Shown one piece after another: positions 14,701 to 27,270 of a DNA stretch of 64,000 nucleotides; positions within the stretch are counted from its first letter, which is position 1, and every line of letters starts with the position of its first letter. Source of the DNA: Garcia nutans (lineage: Eukaryota; Streptophyta; Magnoliopsida; Malpighiales; Euphorbiaceae). The translations under genes and the position numbers were made by a program. A model generated the notes under the pieces. It searched no databases and had not been told where the DNA came from. It was given only the letters and a program-made list of their open reading frames with translations. The stretch covers positions 65,460,501 to 65,524,500 of the forward strand of contig CANTUV010000011.1 of NCBI GenBank assembly GCA_947685225.1. The letters run 5' to 3'.

Positions 14701-17700
14701 AGCTGCTAGTTGAGAATTACTGTCTTCTAATTTTGAAATAGCACTCTCCAATTCCCCTTTGAAAAACCAACAAAAGTGTAAAAGTCAACCTTACAGATGC
14801 AACAACGTTCCACAGCCTAAAAATTAAACATTATATAGCAGTCCTTAAATGTTTGATCAATCATACACCCATGCTAGAAGAACAACAGTGTTACTAAAAT
14901 TTCGCCACTCAAGAATTAGGCAGAAAATTCATAAGACAACCAGGGAATAGATATGAGAGACAAATTGCACCGTTCTAAAGAAAAAAAAAAACGTGTTTGA
15001 TTTTCAAGGGAAAAGGGAACTCTTACAATAGATATTCTTGGTCATACTTAATGTGTGAAATCAACCAGCTGACTGGGAGAATGCCTCGAGGATTATAAAT
15101 AACTACAAACCATGTAAAATTTCCCTACATGCTAAACCTTATGCTTATGAATCCTCAAGTAAATATTTATCATTGCAATTGTGAACATGCATTTTGGATA
15201 CAACTATTAAAACATGAAATACATATGAATATGCATGAACCTTATGTGGAGAGGAGCATGTTCATTAGTTTTAAATATGCACCACATCTTGAAACAAGAC
15301 TCGCCAAAACCACAACAAAATGTTACCTTTTAGGCGCTTGAGCTCAGCTTTACTTTTTGCATCAATGTCTCTATGGCTCTGCAAATCCCTTGCAAGAGAT
15401 TTGTGTCTCAAATGAAGGTCAGTTAGTGCTAATCTCAATTTCTTAACCTCCGTTGCTAATTCACAAGACTCTTTTTGCCTGCATGCAACTGAAAAAAAGC
15501 AATACATATAAGAGAGAAAAAATCCAAAGGTGGCATGTGCAGTAAATATCACATAAACAGAAGCAAAGTAAACTCATACCATGCTCTGACATCTCTTTCA
15601 AAACAGCTGCATGCAATCCATCCTTCAGATTCCAAAGGTCACTGATTGTAGTAACTATATTACATAAGAAGTTCTTAACCTTCTCAGATGCATATTTTTT
15701 TTCTTCTTCCATTGGATCAAGGCAAGTATCCGCAGAGGAAGATTCAGTTGCACCAGTTTCAACAAGTCGGCTTAGAAAAGCATCCTCAACAGAAGATGAA
15801 CCACCATCTGACAAGCAATTTGAAACAACCTATCAGAAAGTACAATATGCTTAAGAACGAAATATGAAAGCTCTCCTTCAACATAAAACCACCACTTAAT
15901 GTATATGTATTGTTGGAATATATCATTGATTTATGGCTTTATTTAAGCCATAATGTTGGGATATCCTGAAATTATGATATCCTAGTTTTATGGTTGTATT
16001 TAAGCCATTATGTTTGTCTTTGTTCTTTTCCTAATTTCTGTATATTTTTAGCAGCAATAGGGTAGTCTATAAATATCAATTCAAAACCTATTGTAAATTT
16101 AAGAGATTAAGAATAGAAAATTCAGATTTATCTCAAAATCTTCATGGTATCAGAGCCAGAGAGCTACTGATTGCTCTTTTCTTCTTCTTCTTTTTTCCTT
16201 TTTTTCCCCGTTTTCTTTTCCTTCACCATCACTGTGAAGACTCAACTCCTTTTTCTGGTATTTGTTTTTTCTCACTACCACTCACATCTGGTGCGCAGAA
16301 CGTTGGCGATCATATCTGGGAAATCCGGTAGCCAGAAAACACCGTGAGTGAGTACACAGGCCACCGCTGTTTTCTGGCCGGAGTTCACGCGCCGACGCGC
16401 ATAGCACTTTTCCAGCACCTTTTTCCGGAGATGGTATTTTTCCTCTACCCACGGCTCAAGCATTCAAATCCAACTCAGTTACATTAACTGGGACTAACTA
16501 TGATGAATATTTACAATATCAAACATTAAAGTAGCAGTCATCTTCTCCAACAGGTTTTGTTGCTCAACCGAGTACTTTCTATGCTTGTCTCACACAATCT
16601 TCACCCAATGGGTCTTGGATTTTGGACTTTGGTGCTTCTGATCACATCTCAAGTAATCCACATCTTTTCTCTTCTCTTACTACAATTACTTCCCCCTTTT
16701 CTATAATTACCTTGGCTAATGGGTCACAAACAATGGTTAAAGGAGTAGAAGAAAGTAAACCTCTCTCTTCTATGCCTTTAGTATCAATCTCATATGCCCC
16801 TGCATGTACATATAATTTGATTTCCATTAGTAAATTATCAAAACAACTTAATTGCAGAGTAACCTTTGAATCCAATTTTGTTTTTGTGTAGGACCGCTGT
16901 ACCGGGAAGACGATTAGCGAAAGTCATGCGTCCAATGGCTTGTATCTTCTCTCTTATCCTACAACATCCACTACCTTTACTTCTACCGCTTCTGTTGACC
17001 TACTTTATAGTCGTATTGGTCATTCTAGCCTTTTCAAACTTCAGAAATTGGTTTCTAGTGTGTCCACACTTTCTCCTCTTGAGTGTGAGTCATGTCAACT
17101 TGGAAAGCATAATCGTAGTTCTTTTCCAAGGTCTTTAAATAATAGAGCCTCATTTATACTTAGCGTTCACTCCGACATATGGTGTCCAAGTCGTGTTGGT
17201 ACTATTTATGATTTTCATTATTTTGTCACTTTTATTAATGACTATTCTCGTTATACTTGGTTGTTTTTAATGAAAAATAGATCTGAACTATTTACTATTT
17301 TCAAGAATTTTTGTGCTGAAATTAAAAATTAATTTGATGTGCCCCTTAAAATTCCACGAAGTGATAATTCACGAAAATATTTAACTCTTCTCTTTCAAGA
17401 ATTTATGGCTTCACAAGGAATTATTCATCAATCTTCTTTTGCATATACCCCTCAGCAAAATGGCATTGCTGAAAGAAAGAATCGACATCTCACTGAAACA
17501 CCCGCACTATGGTTATCCATCATAATGTGCCACTTCGTTGTTAGAGGGATGCAGTCCTAACTACATGTTAATTAATCGGATACCCTCTTCAGTATCACAA
17601 AACCAAAGTTCTCATTCTATTTTATTTTCCAATAAAAAATCTTATCCTCTCTCCCCTCGTATGTTTGGGTGTACTTGTTTTGTTCATAATCATACCTCTG

Positions 17701-20700
17701 GTAAAGATAAACTCCAACCCAAGTCCATTAAGTGTGTCTTCTTAGAATATTCTCGCCTCCATAAAGGCTGCATATGTTATGATCCTACAACTAATAAATA
17801 TTATGTTTTAGCAGATGTGACCTTCTTTGAAGTATCCTCGTATTATTCCACCAATCAGACAGGTGTTGTTGAGGCTCTTCCAATTCCCACTCTTCCTATT
17901 TCTGATGACCGAACCTCTCATAAATTATTACAAGTTTACTTTAGGTAGCATTCTTCGCCCACACTTCATTTTTTTTTAGGTATAGATGTCATACACTCTC
18001 CACATGGCTCATCTTCTCCACCAACAACTTCTCCTACGCCGGTATTGCTTTCAACAGAAGAACCCACTCCACCAATTGCTCTTCGAAATTCGTTCTTCTC
18101 GTAATCCTCATCCAATTTATAATTTCTTGAGTTATCATCGTCTTTCTCCTTCATACTATATTTTTATCTCTATTTTGTCTACTATATCTATTCCAAAATC
18201 TATTGATGAAGCAAAGACTCATCTTGGCTGGCGACAAGCAATGGTTGAAGAGATGATTGCTCTTCATGATAATGATACTTGGGAGCTTGTTCCATTACCA
18301 TCCGAGCAATCTATGGTCGATTGTCGTTGGGTTTATACTATCAAAGTTAGTCTTGAAGGAAAAGTCGATCGCTTGGTTGCCAAAGGATATACTCAAATTT
18401 ATGGCATTGATTATGGTGATACTTTTTCTCCTATTGCAAAGATTGTCTTTGTTCGTCTTCTTATTTCTCTTGCTGTCATAAATCGCTGGCCTATTTTTCA
18501 GCTGGACATTAAAAATGCATTTCTACATGGCAACCTGACAGAAGAAGTTTATATGGAGCAACCACCCAGCTTTGTTGCTCAGGGGGAGTCTAGGTTAATT
18601 TGTCGATTGAAGAAATCTCTTTATGGTCTAAAACAATCTCCAGGTGCATGGTTTGGGCGGTTTAGTTCTGTGGCTCAAGAATTTGGGATGCATGTAAGTA
18701 AAGCAGATCATTCAGTATTTTATCATCACACAGCTCATGGCAAATGTATTTATTTGGCGGTATATGTGGATGATATTGCAATAACGGGCAATGATAATGA
18801 GGTAATTGCTTAACTCAAACATCTTCTAAGTCATTTTCAAACTAAAGACTTAAGAAAGTTGAAGTATTTTCTGGGCATTGAGGTAGTTCAATCAACTACA
18901 AGCATTACTATCTCACAGAAGAAATATGTCTTAGATATTTTAGAAGACACTGAGATGATGGATTGTAAACCTGTGAAAACTCCTATGGATCCAAATGTTA
19001 AACTTGTTCCTGGACAGGAGGAGTCATTAAAAGACCTCGGTCAGTATCGGAGGTTAGTTGAAAAACTCAATTATCTCCGTATAATACGTCTCGACATTTC
19101 CTTTGCAGTAAGTGTGGTAAATTAATTCCTTCAAGCCCCGTGTGATAGTCATTGAAATGCAGCAATACACATCCTTAGATATATCAAGGGAACACCAGGA
19201 CAAAGTTTGTTGTATGAAAATAGAGGATATACACAAATTGTTGGATATTCAGATGTTGATTGAGCATATTCTCCCTCAGATAGATGATCAACCTCAAAAT
19301 ATTGTTTATTTTTTGATGGGAATCTTATATTATGGAAAAGTAAAAAAAAAAAAAGGTAGCAAGATCAAATGCAGAAGCAGAATATCGAGCCATGACTTTA
19401 GTTATCTGTGAACTTATTTGGTTACAACAATTGCTTCGAGAATTAAGACGTGAAAATATAAATCCAATACAATTAATTTGCGATAATCAAGCAGCGCTTC
19501 ATATTGCTTCAAATCTAGTTTTTCATTAAAGGACAAAGCATATAGAGATAGATTGTCATTTTGTCAAGCAAAAGATTGAATTGGGATACATTGTCACCAG
19601 TTTTGTCAGTTCAAATGATCAGTTGACAGATATCTTCACTAAAGCTTTAAAAGGACCTCGGATTGAATACATTTGCCACAAGTTAGGAGCATATGATATA
19701 TACGATCCAGCTTGAGGGGGAGTGTTGGAATATATCCTTAATTTATGGCTTTATTTAAGCCATAATGTTGGGATATCTTGAAATTAAGATATCATGATTT
19801 TATGACTGTATTTAAGCCACTATGTTTGTCTTTGTTCTTTTCCTAATTTCTGTATATTTCTAAAAGCAATAGGGTAGTCTATATATATCAATTCAAAAAA
19901 ACCTATTGTAAATTTAAGAGATTGAGAATAAAAAATTCAGATAAAAAATTCAGATTTATCTCAAAATCTTCATGTATATTTTAAATTTGACGCCAAAAGA
20001 TTATGCATTTAAACTAGATTTGCCAAATGTGCTTTTTGTGTCATTAGTTTTGACATTGAAGTCTAGGAACTCAGAAAAAAGTGAGCAAATGCTTTTTCCT
20101 GGATCTCACCAGCTAAATTATTCCATATTACAAACTTTAAAAGAAACAATGAAGAATTAAAAAAAAGGTTCCTCAGTCCTTGCTTTAATCAACAATTAAC
20201 ATGGACAAAAATAAGTATAGCTTCAAGGCTAGGAACCACCAAGCAGACATAGTGAAAGACAAGACTTGATGATTTATATTGCATAGTGTGCCAAACAGAG
20301 GTGTGTCTCCTAGTGCATATTATGTTCCCACCTTCAAAAAGAGTGGAGGGGGCAAATCTAGCTTAGGTAAATCTCATGCCTTAAAAAAATCAATGGCTTA
20401 CATGTGAATGACAACCATAATATCTTCAAAGGTCCATAGGAATTAAGCAGTTGATGTAACAAAGAAAAAAAGAATCTATTGAAATGCAATAAGCCAGCTG
20501 ATCAATACTCACCCTCAGCAACTGATAAGCGTCCAATGCTAGACTCTCTTGTATGGTTAGAACGTGCTTCCAAGTCGGTAACCAACTATTGTAAAAACAT
20601 GAAGCCAATTTCTCAGAAAGTAATATCCATTACCTTAAGCCTAAATCAAAAAGATATCACATGTTTTTTTTCCTTCCCTAGGAAATAGTAGGTGTTCCAT

Positions 20701-21663
20701 AAAAATAAGAAAAAAAGAATACAAGACACAAAAATAAACAATAGAGAAGAATCACCAGTTCCCAAGACATATGGACAGCTTTTAATGTGGAAGTATACGG
20801 CTGTTGTTTCTCCTTCAATTGTGAGAGCTTATTCTCTAATGCAGAATACTCAAACTTTTGAGCTTCTAACTTTTGTACAAGCTTTTGATTTTGAAATTGA
20901 AGAACAGCAGCATCAAGCTACATCATAGAAAGATAACAGATGAGCTCAAAACAAACAACCTATAATCTAATGAGATCACATTTTGGCTAGATATTATCAG
21001 AATGAAAGGCATTATAATATGCCATTTCCGATTCCAAGTCGCAGAATTGGAACTAGTTTCCAAAAGAGATGGTCATCCCAGTATTGAAAAAGTGAAAGCA
21101 GAACTAAAACCTTTTAGCCATAAAGAATTAAGATACAGAAAATAACACAAGTAGACAACAAATTTAATAAATCAAGATGAAAATTATTTTACATTGCACC
21201 TCTTGCATCTCCAAAAGGATTAATGTTCAAATCTCAAGAAGCAAATAATAGTACAAGTTCTATTCAAAACAAGTTCAGACCACAAAATTTGAAGCGATCA
21301 CATTGATAAGCATCCATTTTCTAGAGAAATGCAATAATGCAAAAGTTTCAGGGCTCAAGGAATCGAAAATGTTTAAGTCGATTATTAAAAACTTAATTAA
21401 CTAAAAAAAGTCAAAGAAATTTCATATATTAGCCAAAGTCAGATCAGCAGAACAACAAAATTCCCAAAACGAATAATCCCAACCAAACCAACATAATCTG
21501 TAAACTGTTGTTAAGAGATATTAGAAATGGACTGAGCACAAAAGCTAAATACCTTTTTGTCCTCAGAGGAGTGCGAGAGTGGCTGCTTCTTAACCATGGC
21601 AGCCGTGGGAGATATGGAATTGAAGTGACGCCGTTTTCGGTCAGGTTCCCCGGTACTTCCCAT
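8786..21663 (-). CDS. HUB1: HUB1-type E3 ubiquitin-protein ligase (BRE1-like 1), 19 exons, intact
   Basis: RING E3 ligase of the plant BRE1 family, which in Arabidopsis monoubiquitinates histone H2B in the nucleus. Exons: 21663-21553, 20917-20756, 20585-20513, 15807-15580, 15488-15327, 14756-14563, 14482-14399, 14261-14142, 14040-13854, 13760-13600, 13518-13447, 12950-12874, 12485-12291, 11694-11622, 11543-11457, 10569-10432, 10348-10146, 10059-9894, 8917-8786. They total 2625 nt, all in phase, with GT/AG ends and no stop, giving 874 aa (Arabidopsis HUB1 is about 878). The N-terminus MGSTGEPDRKRRHF and segments such as RLVETGATESSS match HUB1 rather than HUB2. The middle is long coiled coil. 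The C-terminus is a C3HC4 RING, about residues 822-861, from KCRICLERPKE to RKCPACGTSFG, ending VRPVYI. The RING is split by the last intron. Intron 3 (about 4.7 kb) holds a copia element. Confidence 0.93.
11874..12291. mobile_element. MITE-like element abutting HUB1 exon 13
   Basis: The left end GGTGTGTTTGG and the right end, read on the other strand, GGTGTGTTTGT form an inverted repeat. Poly-T/GGTTTT-rich arms run inward from both ends. There is no coding capacity. The right end coincides with the 5' splice site after HUB1 exon 13: the donor GTGTGTTTG is the element's own terminus. I found no clear target duplication, so the exact boundary is inferred. Confidence 0.5.
15911..16144 (+). repeat. 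Left LTR of the HUB1-intron copia element
   Basis: Starts TGTTGGAATATATC and ends AAAATCTTCA, the canonical TG...CA ends, 234 bp. It pairs with 19723-19972. Confidence 0.92.
16145..16156 (+). other. Primer-binding site (initiator-Met tRNA)
   Basis: TGGTATCAGAGC lies directly after the left LTR. It is the usual plant copia primer-binding site. Confidence 0.9.
16612..19560 (+). pseudogene. Broken copia pol: protease, integrase, RT, RNase H
   Basis: Frames are split at several points. From 16612 a protease motif reads LDFGASDHIS, where active copia proteases have DSGA, so the residue after the catalytic Asp is altered. The integrase zinc-binding and core region spans about 16940-17560 (HSDIWCPSR, then QQNGIAERKNRHL). 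The reverse transcriptase is in the 17986-18813 frame, with FQLDIKNAFLHG, KKSLYGLKQSPGAW and the catalytic YVDD, and ends at a stop just after YVDDIAITGND. RNase H remnants (for example RSNAEAEYRAM near 19365) lie in other frames. Stops, frameshifts and the missing gag show it is dead. Confidence 0.88.
19711..19722 (+). other. Polypurine tract
   Basis: CTTGAGGGGGAG immediately precedes the right LTR, the expected site for plus-strand priming. Confidence 0.8.
19723..19972 (+). repeat. Right LTR of the HUB1-intron copia element
   Basis: 250 bp, the same ends as the left LTR. It is longer mainly through a short internal duplication of AAAAAATTCAG-type sequence near 19930-19945 and a few extra A residues. 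Confidence 0.92.
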
Positions 21664-22010
21664 TGAAACCCTACCTCCCTACCCCAGCAACAGCTTCAGT
21701 CACATTAGGGCAACGCCAAAAATTTCAACACTATGCAAAACCAAAAACACAAGACAAAAAAAAATATGATTATTCAACCACTCTAAGCGATTAATTTACC
21801 GAAACCCTAATTTAAAACCCAACAACCTGTAATTTTTTTCCCTGCAGCAAAACCCTAATCCTCGAAACCCTAATCGGAACCTCTCTGCTTGGGCAGCGAT
21901 ATATTTGTATCTCTATCTGTTTGGCTTGAAGAACTCGATCTCTCCTGCTCTCTCGCTAAAAAAGCAGGCAGTTATCTGATCTCTCTCTCATTAGAGCTTG
22001 AAGAGGAGAA
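21664..22010 (-). promoter_or_regulatory. HUB1 5' leader/promoter with three telo-boxes
   Basis: AAACCCTAA occurs at 21802-21810, 21850-21858 and 21865-21873 (plus-strand orientation), within about 210 bp upstream of the HUB1 ATG. Telo-boxes are frequent near the start of constitutively or division-expressed plant genes. CT-rich leader sequence follows. The transcription start cannot be placed from sequence alone. Confidence 0.5.
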
Positions 22011-23205
22011 AGAAAACGTAGTTTTACCAAGGTTGGCATGAGCAGCTTGAAACTACGTCAATGTTGCAAGGGTAATTTCGGTATCAAGTTTAATGCCCTG
22101 CCGCTGCCCGTATGGAAGATGTGATAAACTTACCTATAGGTGATAGAAAGTGGGCGAATACGGCCACCTGAGAGATGACGTGTGACTTTCTTATTGGATG
22201 TTTATAAATATATATTTCTTTAAATAATTAATTCAGATTTTAAATTAATTATTATATTCTATGGTAGATTGTTTATTTTTTTAAAGGGATAAAACATTTT
22301 GAAAATTTTAAATTTGACGACTTTTTAATATTGGCCTCTGAACTTCATAAATATTAGCTCCCTTCTAATGGTATTGACAGACAAAAAGGCTTAATATTTA
22401 TAAATTATAAATTTTAAGGGCTATTATTATGTGAAATTGATGTGTTTAATATCAAAAAATTACCTAAGTCTAGAGCTCCAAAATACTTTTTTCTTTTTTA
22501 AATGGATGGATAACTGAAGATTCAATATTTTTTTACGCATCGCAAATAGAATCAGTGTCCAATTAAAAGTCAAAGTTACCATTATTCATCATTTATCCTT
22601 TATAAATATTTATATTTGCTAGTTTCGTAATAATACTTGAGGTTTTCCCTTTTCAATAAAAAAATAAAAATTTATTTTATTTTAAAAAAACCCCCTATCC
22701 TATATTTAAATATTCAAAATAATTGAATATTATTTTTATAAAAAAATTTTAAATTTGTAGAATTAACACTTTTTAATTTTTAAAATTCATATATTTACGT
22801 ATAATATTTGCTTGTTGGATATGATTTGTAAGAAAAAAAATCATATTTATAAGAATATTTATAAGGAAAAAACAACTTACAATAATCTTCAAGATTGAAA
22901 GTTTGACAAGACCCAATTTCTTGCCGGTTGGTATGATTTCAAGAATTCTCGAAATTTAAAATTTACATGTTTTCAATAAACTAACAAATGTTTGTTATCA
23001 AATTAATGGATAGTGCTACTCAAAAAAAAAAAAATAATAATGGGTAGGGTAAAAAATGTCAAGGCATGTTGGTGAGTCAAGGCCCTATAGTTAGTTATTC
23101 ACAAATTTAAATGGCTCCAAGAGCCATCTATTATCGATATGATTAAATGCACAGGAGTAGCATAACAATAACAATCAGATGAAAGGCACAAATCTCGTGA
23201 GGCTC
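22011..23205. other. Intergenic DNA between HUB1 and the hydrolase
   Basis: AT-rich sequence holding the HUB1 promoter region and the 3' flank of the alpha/beta hydrolase. I recognise no gene or defined repeat. Confidence 0.6.
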
Positions 23206-26200
23206 TCACTCGTCTTTCATTGCAAGTTCATGTCTCTTCTTTTGGCCAACTTCCACAAGCAATGTCAATAGGGCTTCACACACTTGAGAAGCATCTGCCT
23301 CTGAAGGGTCATCATTCAATGATGAGTACACCATCCAAGCATGGTCCAGTTTGCGTTTGGGATGCACTATGATGGATCCAGGGACTTCTGCATCGCGACA
23401 AGTGACGAGCCCGTCACTCTTCTCGCCATACCTGATTTGCAACAGTTGCGCACATGCAGCCATTGCAGCACCAAGGGGTATCACCACAGGGAGTTTCGCC
23501 GGTTCACTGCCCAGCGATAACTCTGCATGAGAAACATGAGATAAAGTGGCTAGAACTGCAGGGCTAATACCAGCTTCTGTGTTGAACGATACAACAGGAA
23601 GTTCTCTTGGCAAATGGTGCTTCGACAAGAATTCCTTCCTCCTCTCATACGTCAAATCTTCTAAAGCTTGCATGTCACCCTTCAGCGTTGCAGATAAAAC
23701 AAAGATTAGCGGAAAAACTACAATTCAAGTACAACTTGATGGCACTATAGAAATGAGATGAAAAGTTGGGAATACAAAAGTCCTCAACAAATTCAAATCC
23801 ATGAGAAATTTCTTAAAAATTAAGTACAAATAAAACTCAGGCATACCTTAATCACTTTACAGATTATAATCTCCATAAGCTTCCGCACATTAACATAATC
23901 ACCAAGCTGTCCTTCACGTAAAATATCTGAAGCTATTGGGCTACCACCATATGGACTTTGCGCAAGCGCCAATCCAGCTACCTTATCTTTCAAATCAGAC
24001 CAGTACAAAGATAAAGCAGCAGCAGCATCTATTCCTCCTTTACTATGTCCAAGAAGCATGACTCGTTTATTTGAACCCCAATAGATTTCTTCAATGTACT
24101 CTTTTATTTCTCTTGCATTTTTCTCAACTGAAGCCTGATTAGTCATTATACAAGCTCAGTAAAGAATTTGAACATCACAATGAAAGGGTGCAATAAGCCC
24201 AAAAGGAAATGTTACCTCGCTGTGAATCTTGGCAATGTGACAGGCTAAACCCATCTTAGAGAAACTCATTTTGGTGTTAACAAAATAAAGTGGTCCATGA
24301 TTACTGAAAAGACCTGCCAAATAAATGATTAAAATTAAATAAAACTGAAGAAAGATAATCCTATAGCTGACTGATTATACAATTTGCACTGTAAAATAGA
24401 AACCCATTCCAGCAAATGATTAAGAAAGCTGTTATAATGCCACAGTATTAGTTTCAGGCATCCACATTGCCTTTTGCAACTTAAAACAAAATGGTTTTTT
24501 CAAGCATAAGGTTAAAGATCCCTACAACATGCCCACCCATGACCCAACAGGTAACTCAAATTTGAAAAAGACCAATGATATTATTTTATGATTCTAGAGA
24601 AATTCTGGAAAAGTTATTCTAAAGACGGACTAATGAGAAGTATATTCACAGACTAACGAGAAGTACATTCACCCAACCATATGCAGGATGTATCAATGAT
24701 GATCCTAACACCTGCAATAATGGCAGAAAATGAACAAAAACCTTTTCTCAGTGTCAACAATAGCATTCAGTACCATAGTCACTACCTGGAACCAACAAGT
24801 AGATCATTGAATTTGGCAACTTGTGCAGACCATGCCTGACAAAAGAAGAAACAACTGAATCATTAATAGGAAAACCATAATAATATATAAAAGTATGAGC
24901 AGAACTTTCAAATGGACAAAAGGAAAAATATATTCCTCCCTAATACTTGGGAATTAAAATTCCCCTTGAAATTGTATTTATAGTGATTCCTCAAATAATT
25001 CCTATTTCACCATCAGTTGCATTCACTAATTTCAAAGTCAGAATCTAATAATATCCTCTAAATCACTGTTTTTGGCATGTGTTTGCAATAAGTAAAATAA
25101 AGCACTTACTGAAACCATTTTTCAGAAACCACTCTTGAAATTTTTAAGATTTAAAATTGTAATTCCTTCATTTTTTTATTATTCTAACAATTATCAAAAA
25201 TATTAAAAAAACATTGAAAAAAACTAAGAGTCTAATATCACGTGAATAAGTGCGACAAAAGCATTAGCTTACTTGTAATTTAATCTTGTTATTCATGAAT
25301 TTTAGATTTGAACTGAGCCATGACTCATTAGAGATATTGTAGCATGACATTTTAATATAAAATACAAATGATAAGCCACTTAATTATTATTCTTTTTTTT
25401 AATTATTATTAGTATCATCTCTTTCCCCTTGTCTTGTAATATTAGCTTTTTCGATGTACTTTCAATTAAAATACAACTCCAACAAAAATCAACAATTCAC
25501 ACAGAAATGCAAGTAAAGGAAGAAACCAATACCATATTAAACAAGTAGAGATGGTTGTATACCTTATATTATCAAGAATTTCCATAAACCTTTCTGTTCC
25601 ATCTTCAACTGGAGGCATCCCTGGAGCACATTGCATCCACCCTACGTCATCAGCAGATCCGCGAACAGTCCTCCGGGCTCGCTCAATAAGTCTGAATGCC
25701 ATCATCATGTTATATAATTAATCAAGAAATTAGCAAGCAACAAAAGGCAAACAGGAATTGAGAAAATCCAGATGTTATTCCCTTATCTTTGACATGTCAT
25801 CAAGAAAAGATGAAAAATTATTGCCAATTACAGCCAATGAAGAGAACCAATACCCTTGAAACAAGGAAATTCCATTTTGGCAACTTTGATTTGATGGTAC
25901 AATCGCACTAGTATATTGAGATGGGCCTTCCAAAGAGGTTCTTGATGTCTCGTCATGGAGATGAGAGGAAGCAGTGGTAGACGTAGATGGATTAGAAAAT
26001 GTTGAATGGCTTTCATGCGAAGATGAGCAATCACCATCAGGGCATTCCTCAGTTTGACCACCAGAAAATGTCACCAATTCTTGCGCATGTGTGATTGAAC
26101 TCCCAGAATCTCTAGAAGAATATTCCACTACAACAGTTCAAATAATTCTAATCAAATGGCGCAAAATACAGCCTAAACAAAAAGAATAAACAAATATAGC

Positions 26201-26911
26201 AGATAATGGCAGAGTAATGGAGAAATTTGTGTAATATTTTTATGCTGACAACAGAATAATACAATCAAGTAATAGCATGTTTACCAGAATAATCAGAGAA
26301 ACAAATTAATGATGAAATTGTTTGAGCAAGGTAAGACCCAATAAAATAATAGCAAGTTTACCAGAATAATCAGTGAAACAACGTGTAAGTAATGAAGTTG
26401 TTTGAGCAAGATAAGATGCAGCTTCATTGAGTGCTGGTACAGAGGTAAAAAGTTGAGGAACAAGCCTATCATTCCCTAGACCATCACTATGTGCCTGCAA
26501 ACAGAATGGCTGTTATAACAAAAATATTTAACTATTTTCACCTAATCACTAGAATTAAAGAAAACAATCCTTATATGGGTTAACTAAATTAAAAATAGAA
26601 CCCTTAACTCCAAAATGCTATTAAAGCAGGCAATCTATCAATCATTCCTAACATAATCATCTATGCTGTCATGCACAACTAGTCTAACCTTTACCCATTG
26701 ACAAACCATCAAATTAATAAATGAGTGTATAGTTAAGTTTCAAAAAAAATCATAAGCCACACCTATATAAACCAAAACTGCGTAATGTAATGCATAAGAA
26801 TTACAGAGCACAGCAAAGAGACCGTTTCACCAGAACAAAAATATAAAAAATACTCACCATCAATGGGGTGGTTGATTCTGTACTTGTTTCAGGGCTTTCA
26901 TCTTCCCTCAT
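23206..26911 (-). CDS. Alpha/beta-hydrolase superfamily protein, 8 exons, intact
   Basis: Exons: 26911-26858, 26494-26362, 26127-25854, 25691-25563, 24835-24786, 24313-24216, 24134-23847, 23679-23206. They sum to 1500 nt, all in phase, giving 499 aa. The start is the ATG of MREDESPETS. The N-terminal third is Ser/Thr-rich and of low complexity. The fold follows, from LIERARRTVRGSADD, then a hydrophobic strand SMIYLLVPG. The nucleophile elbow is GHSKGG with the likely catalytic Ser at about residue 277. LDHAWMVYSS near the C-terminus is a candidate for the catalytic His. No transmembrane segment or obvious signal peptide is visible. By position and sequence it corresponds to Arabidopsis At2g44970. 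The substrate is unknown to me; an esterase/lipase-type activity is only a family guess. Confidence 0.88.
26271..26339 (-). repeat. Decayed duplicate of hydrolase exon 2 3' end
   Basis: About 70 bp in intron 2 repeats the 3' end of exon 2 and its donor (26348-26420), at a period of about 77 bp. On the minus strand both contain CTTGCTCAAACAA, then GATTATTCTG followed by GTAAAC. The copy keeps an open frame and the donor but is one codon shorter. It looks like a local tandem duplication. Confidence 0.7.
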
Positions 26912-26917
26912 TGCGTC

Positions 26918-27270
26918 CTTATACAAGAAACATGCACGCGAAAGCCGAAAAAAAAATTAGCTTTTAAAACCATACTCCAGAACATCATAACTTTTTTTTT
27001 CATTTATCATGAAAAGCTACAAACTAAGATCGTTCAATGTTGCCTTGATTTCTGTATAACTAAAAGATTGATAAAAATTGTTCTTGCATCAAATTTGACA
27101 CATACAATAAATTCGCAACTTGATATGATGTATAAAGACAATCCCAGGACAGTAATAAAACCCTAATTTCATTTCGGTTTAACATTATCGGAAAACATCA
27201 AAGAATGGTCATAAAATTATTTAAAACTCAAGCTTTAATTAAAAAAAAAAGGCCTGAATTGGTTCCTTAC
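26918..27270 (-). other. Probable 5'-UTR intron of the hydrolase gene
   Basis: A consensus donor CAG/GTAAGGAACC lies at 27270. An acceptor TTGTATAAG lies just before the start codon at about 26918. The interval is AT-rich and has no frame. This is inferred from splice signals only. Confidence 0.45.

Larger units (their letters stand above)
15911..19972 (+). mobile_element. Ty1/copia LTR retrotransposon (degenerate) in HUB1 intron 3
   Basis: 4.06 kb, antisense to HUB1, flanked by the 5-bp target duplication TGTAT (15906-15910 and 19973-19977). It has two LTRs, a primer-binding site complementary to initiator-Met tRNA next to the left LTR, and a GAGGGGGAG polypurine tract before the right LTR. 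Domains run protease, integrase, reverse transcriptase, RNase H, the copia order. Most of gag is deleted. Pol is broken by stops and frameshifts, so it cannot mobilise itself. The LTRs differ at roughly 7% of positions plus small indels by eye, so the insertion is old. Confidence 0.92.

Noticed and set aside
16145..16156. Possible tRNA-Met gene fragment
   Set aside because: Only the 12-base primer complement is present, in the position expected for a retrotransposon primer-binding site.
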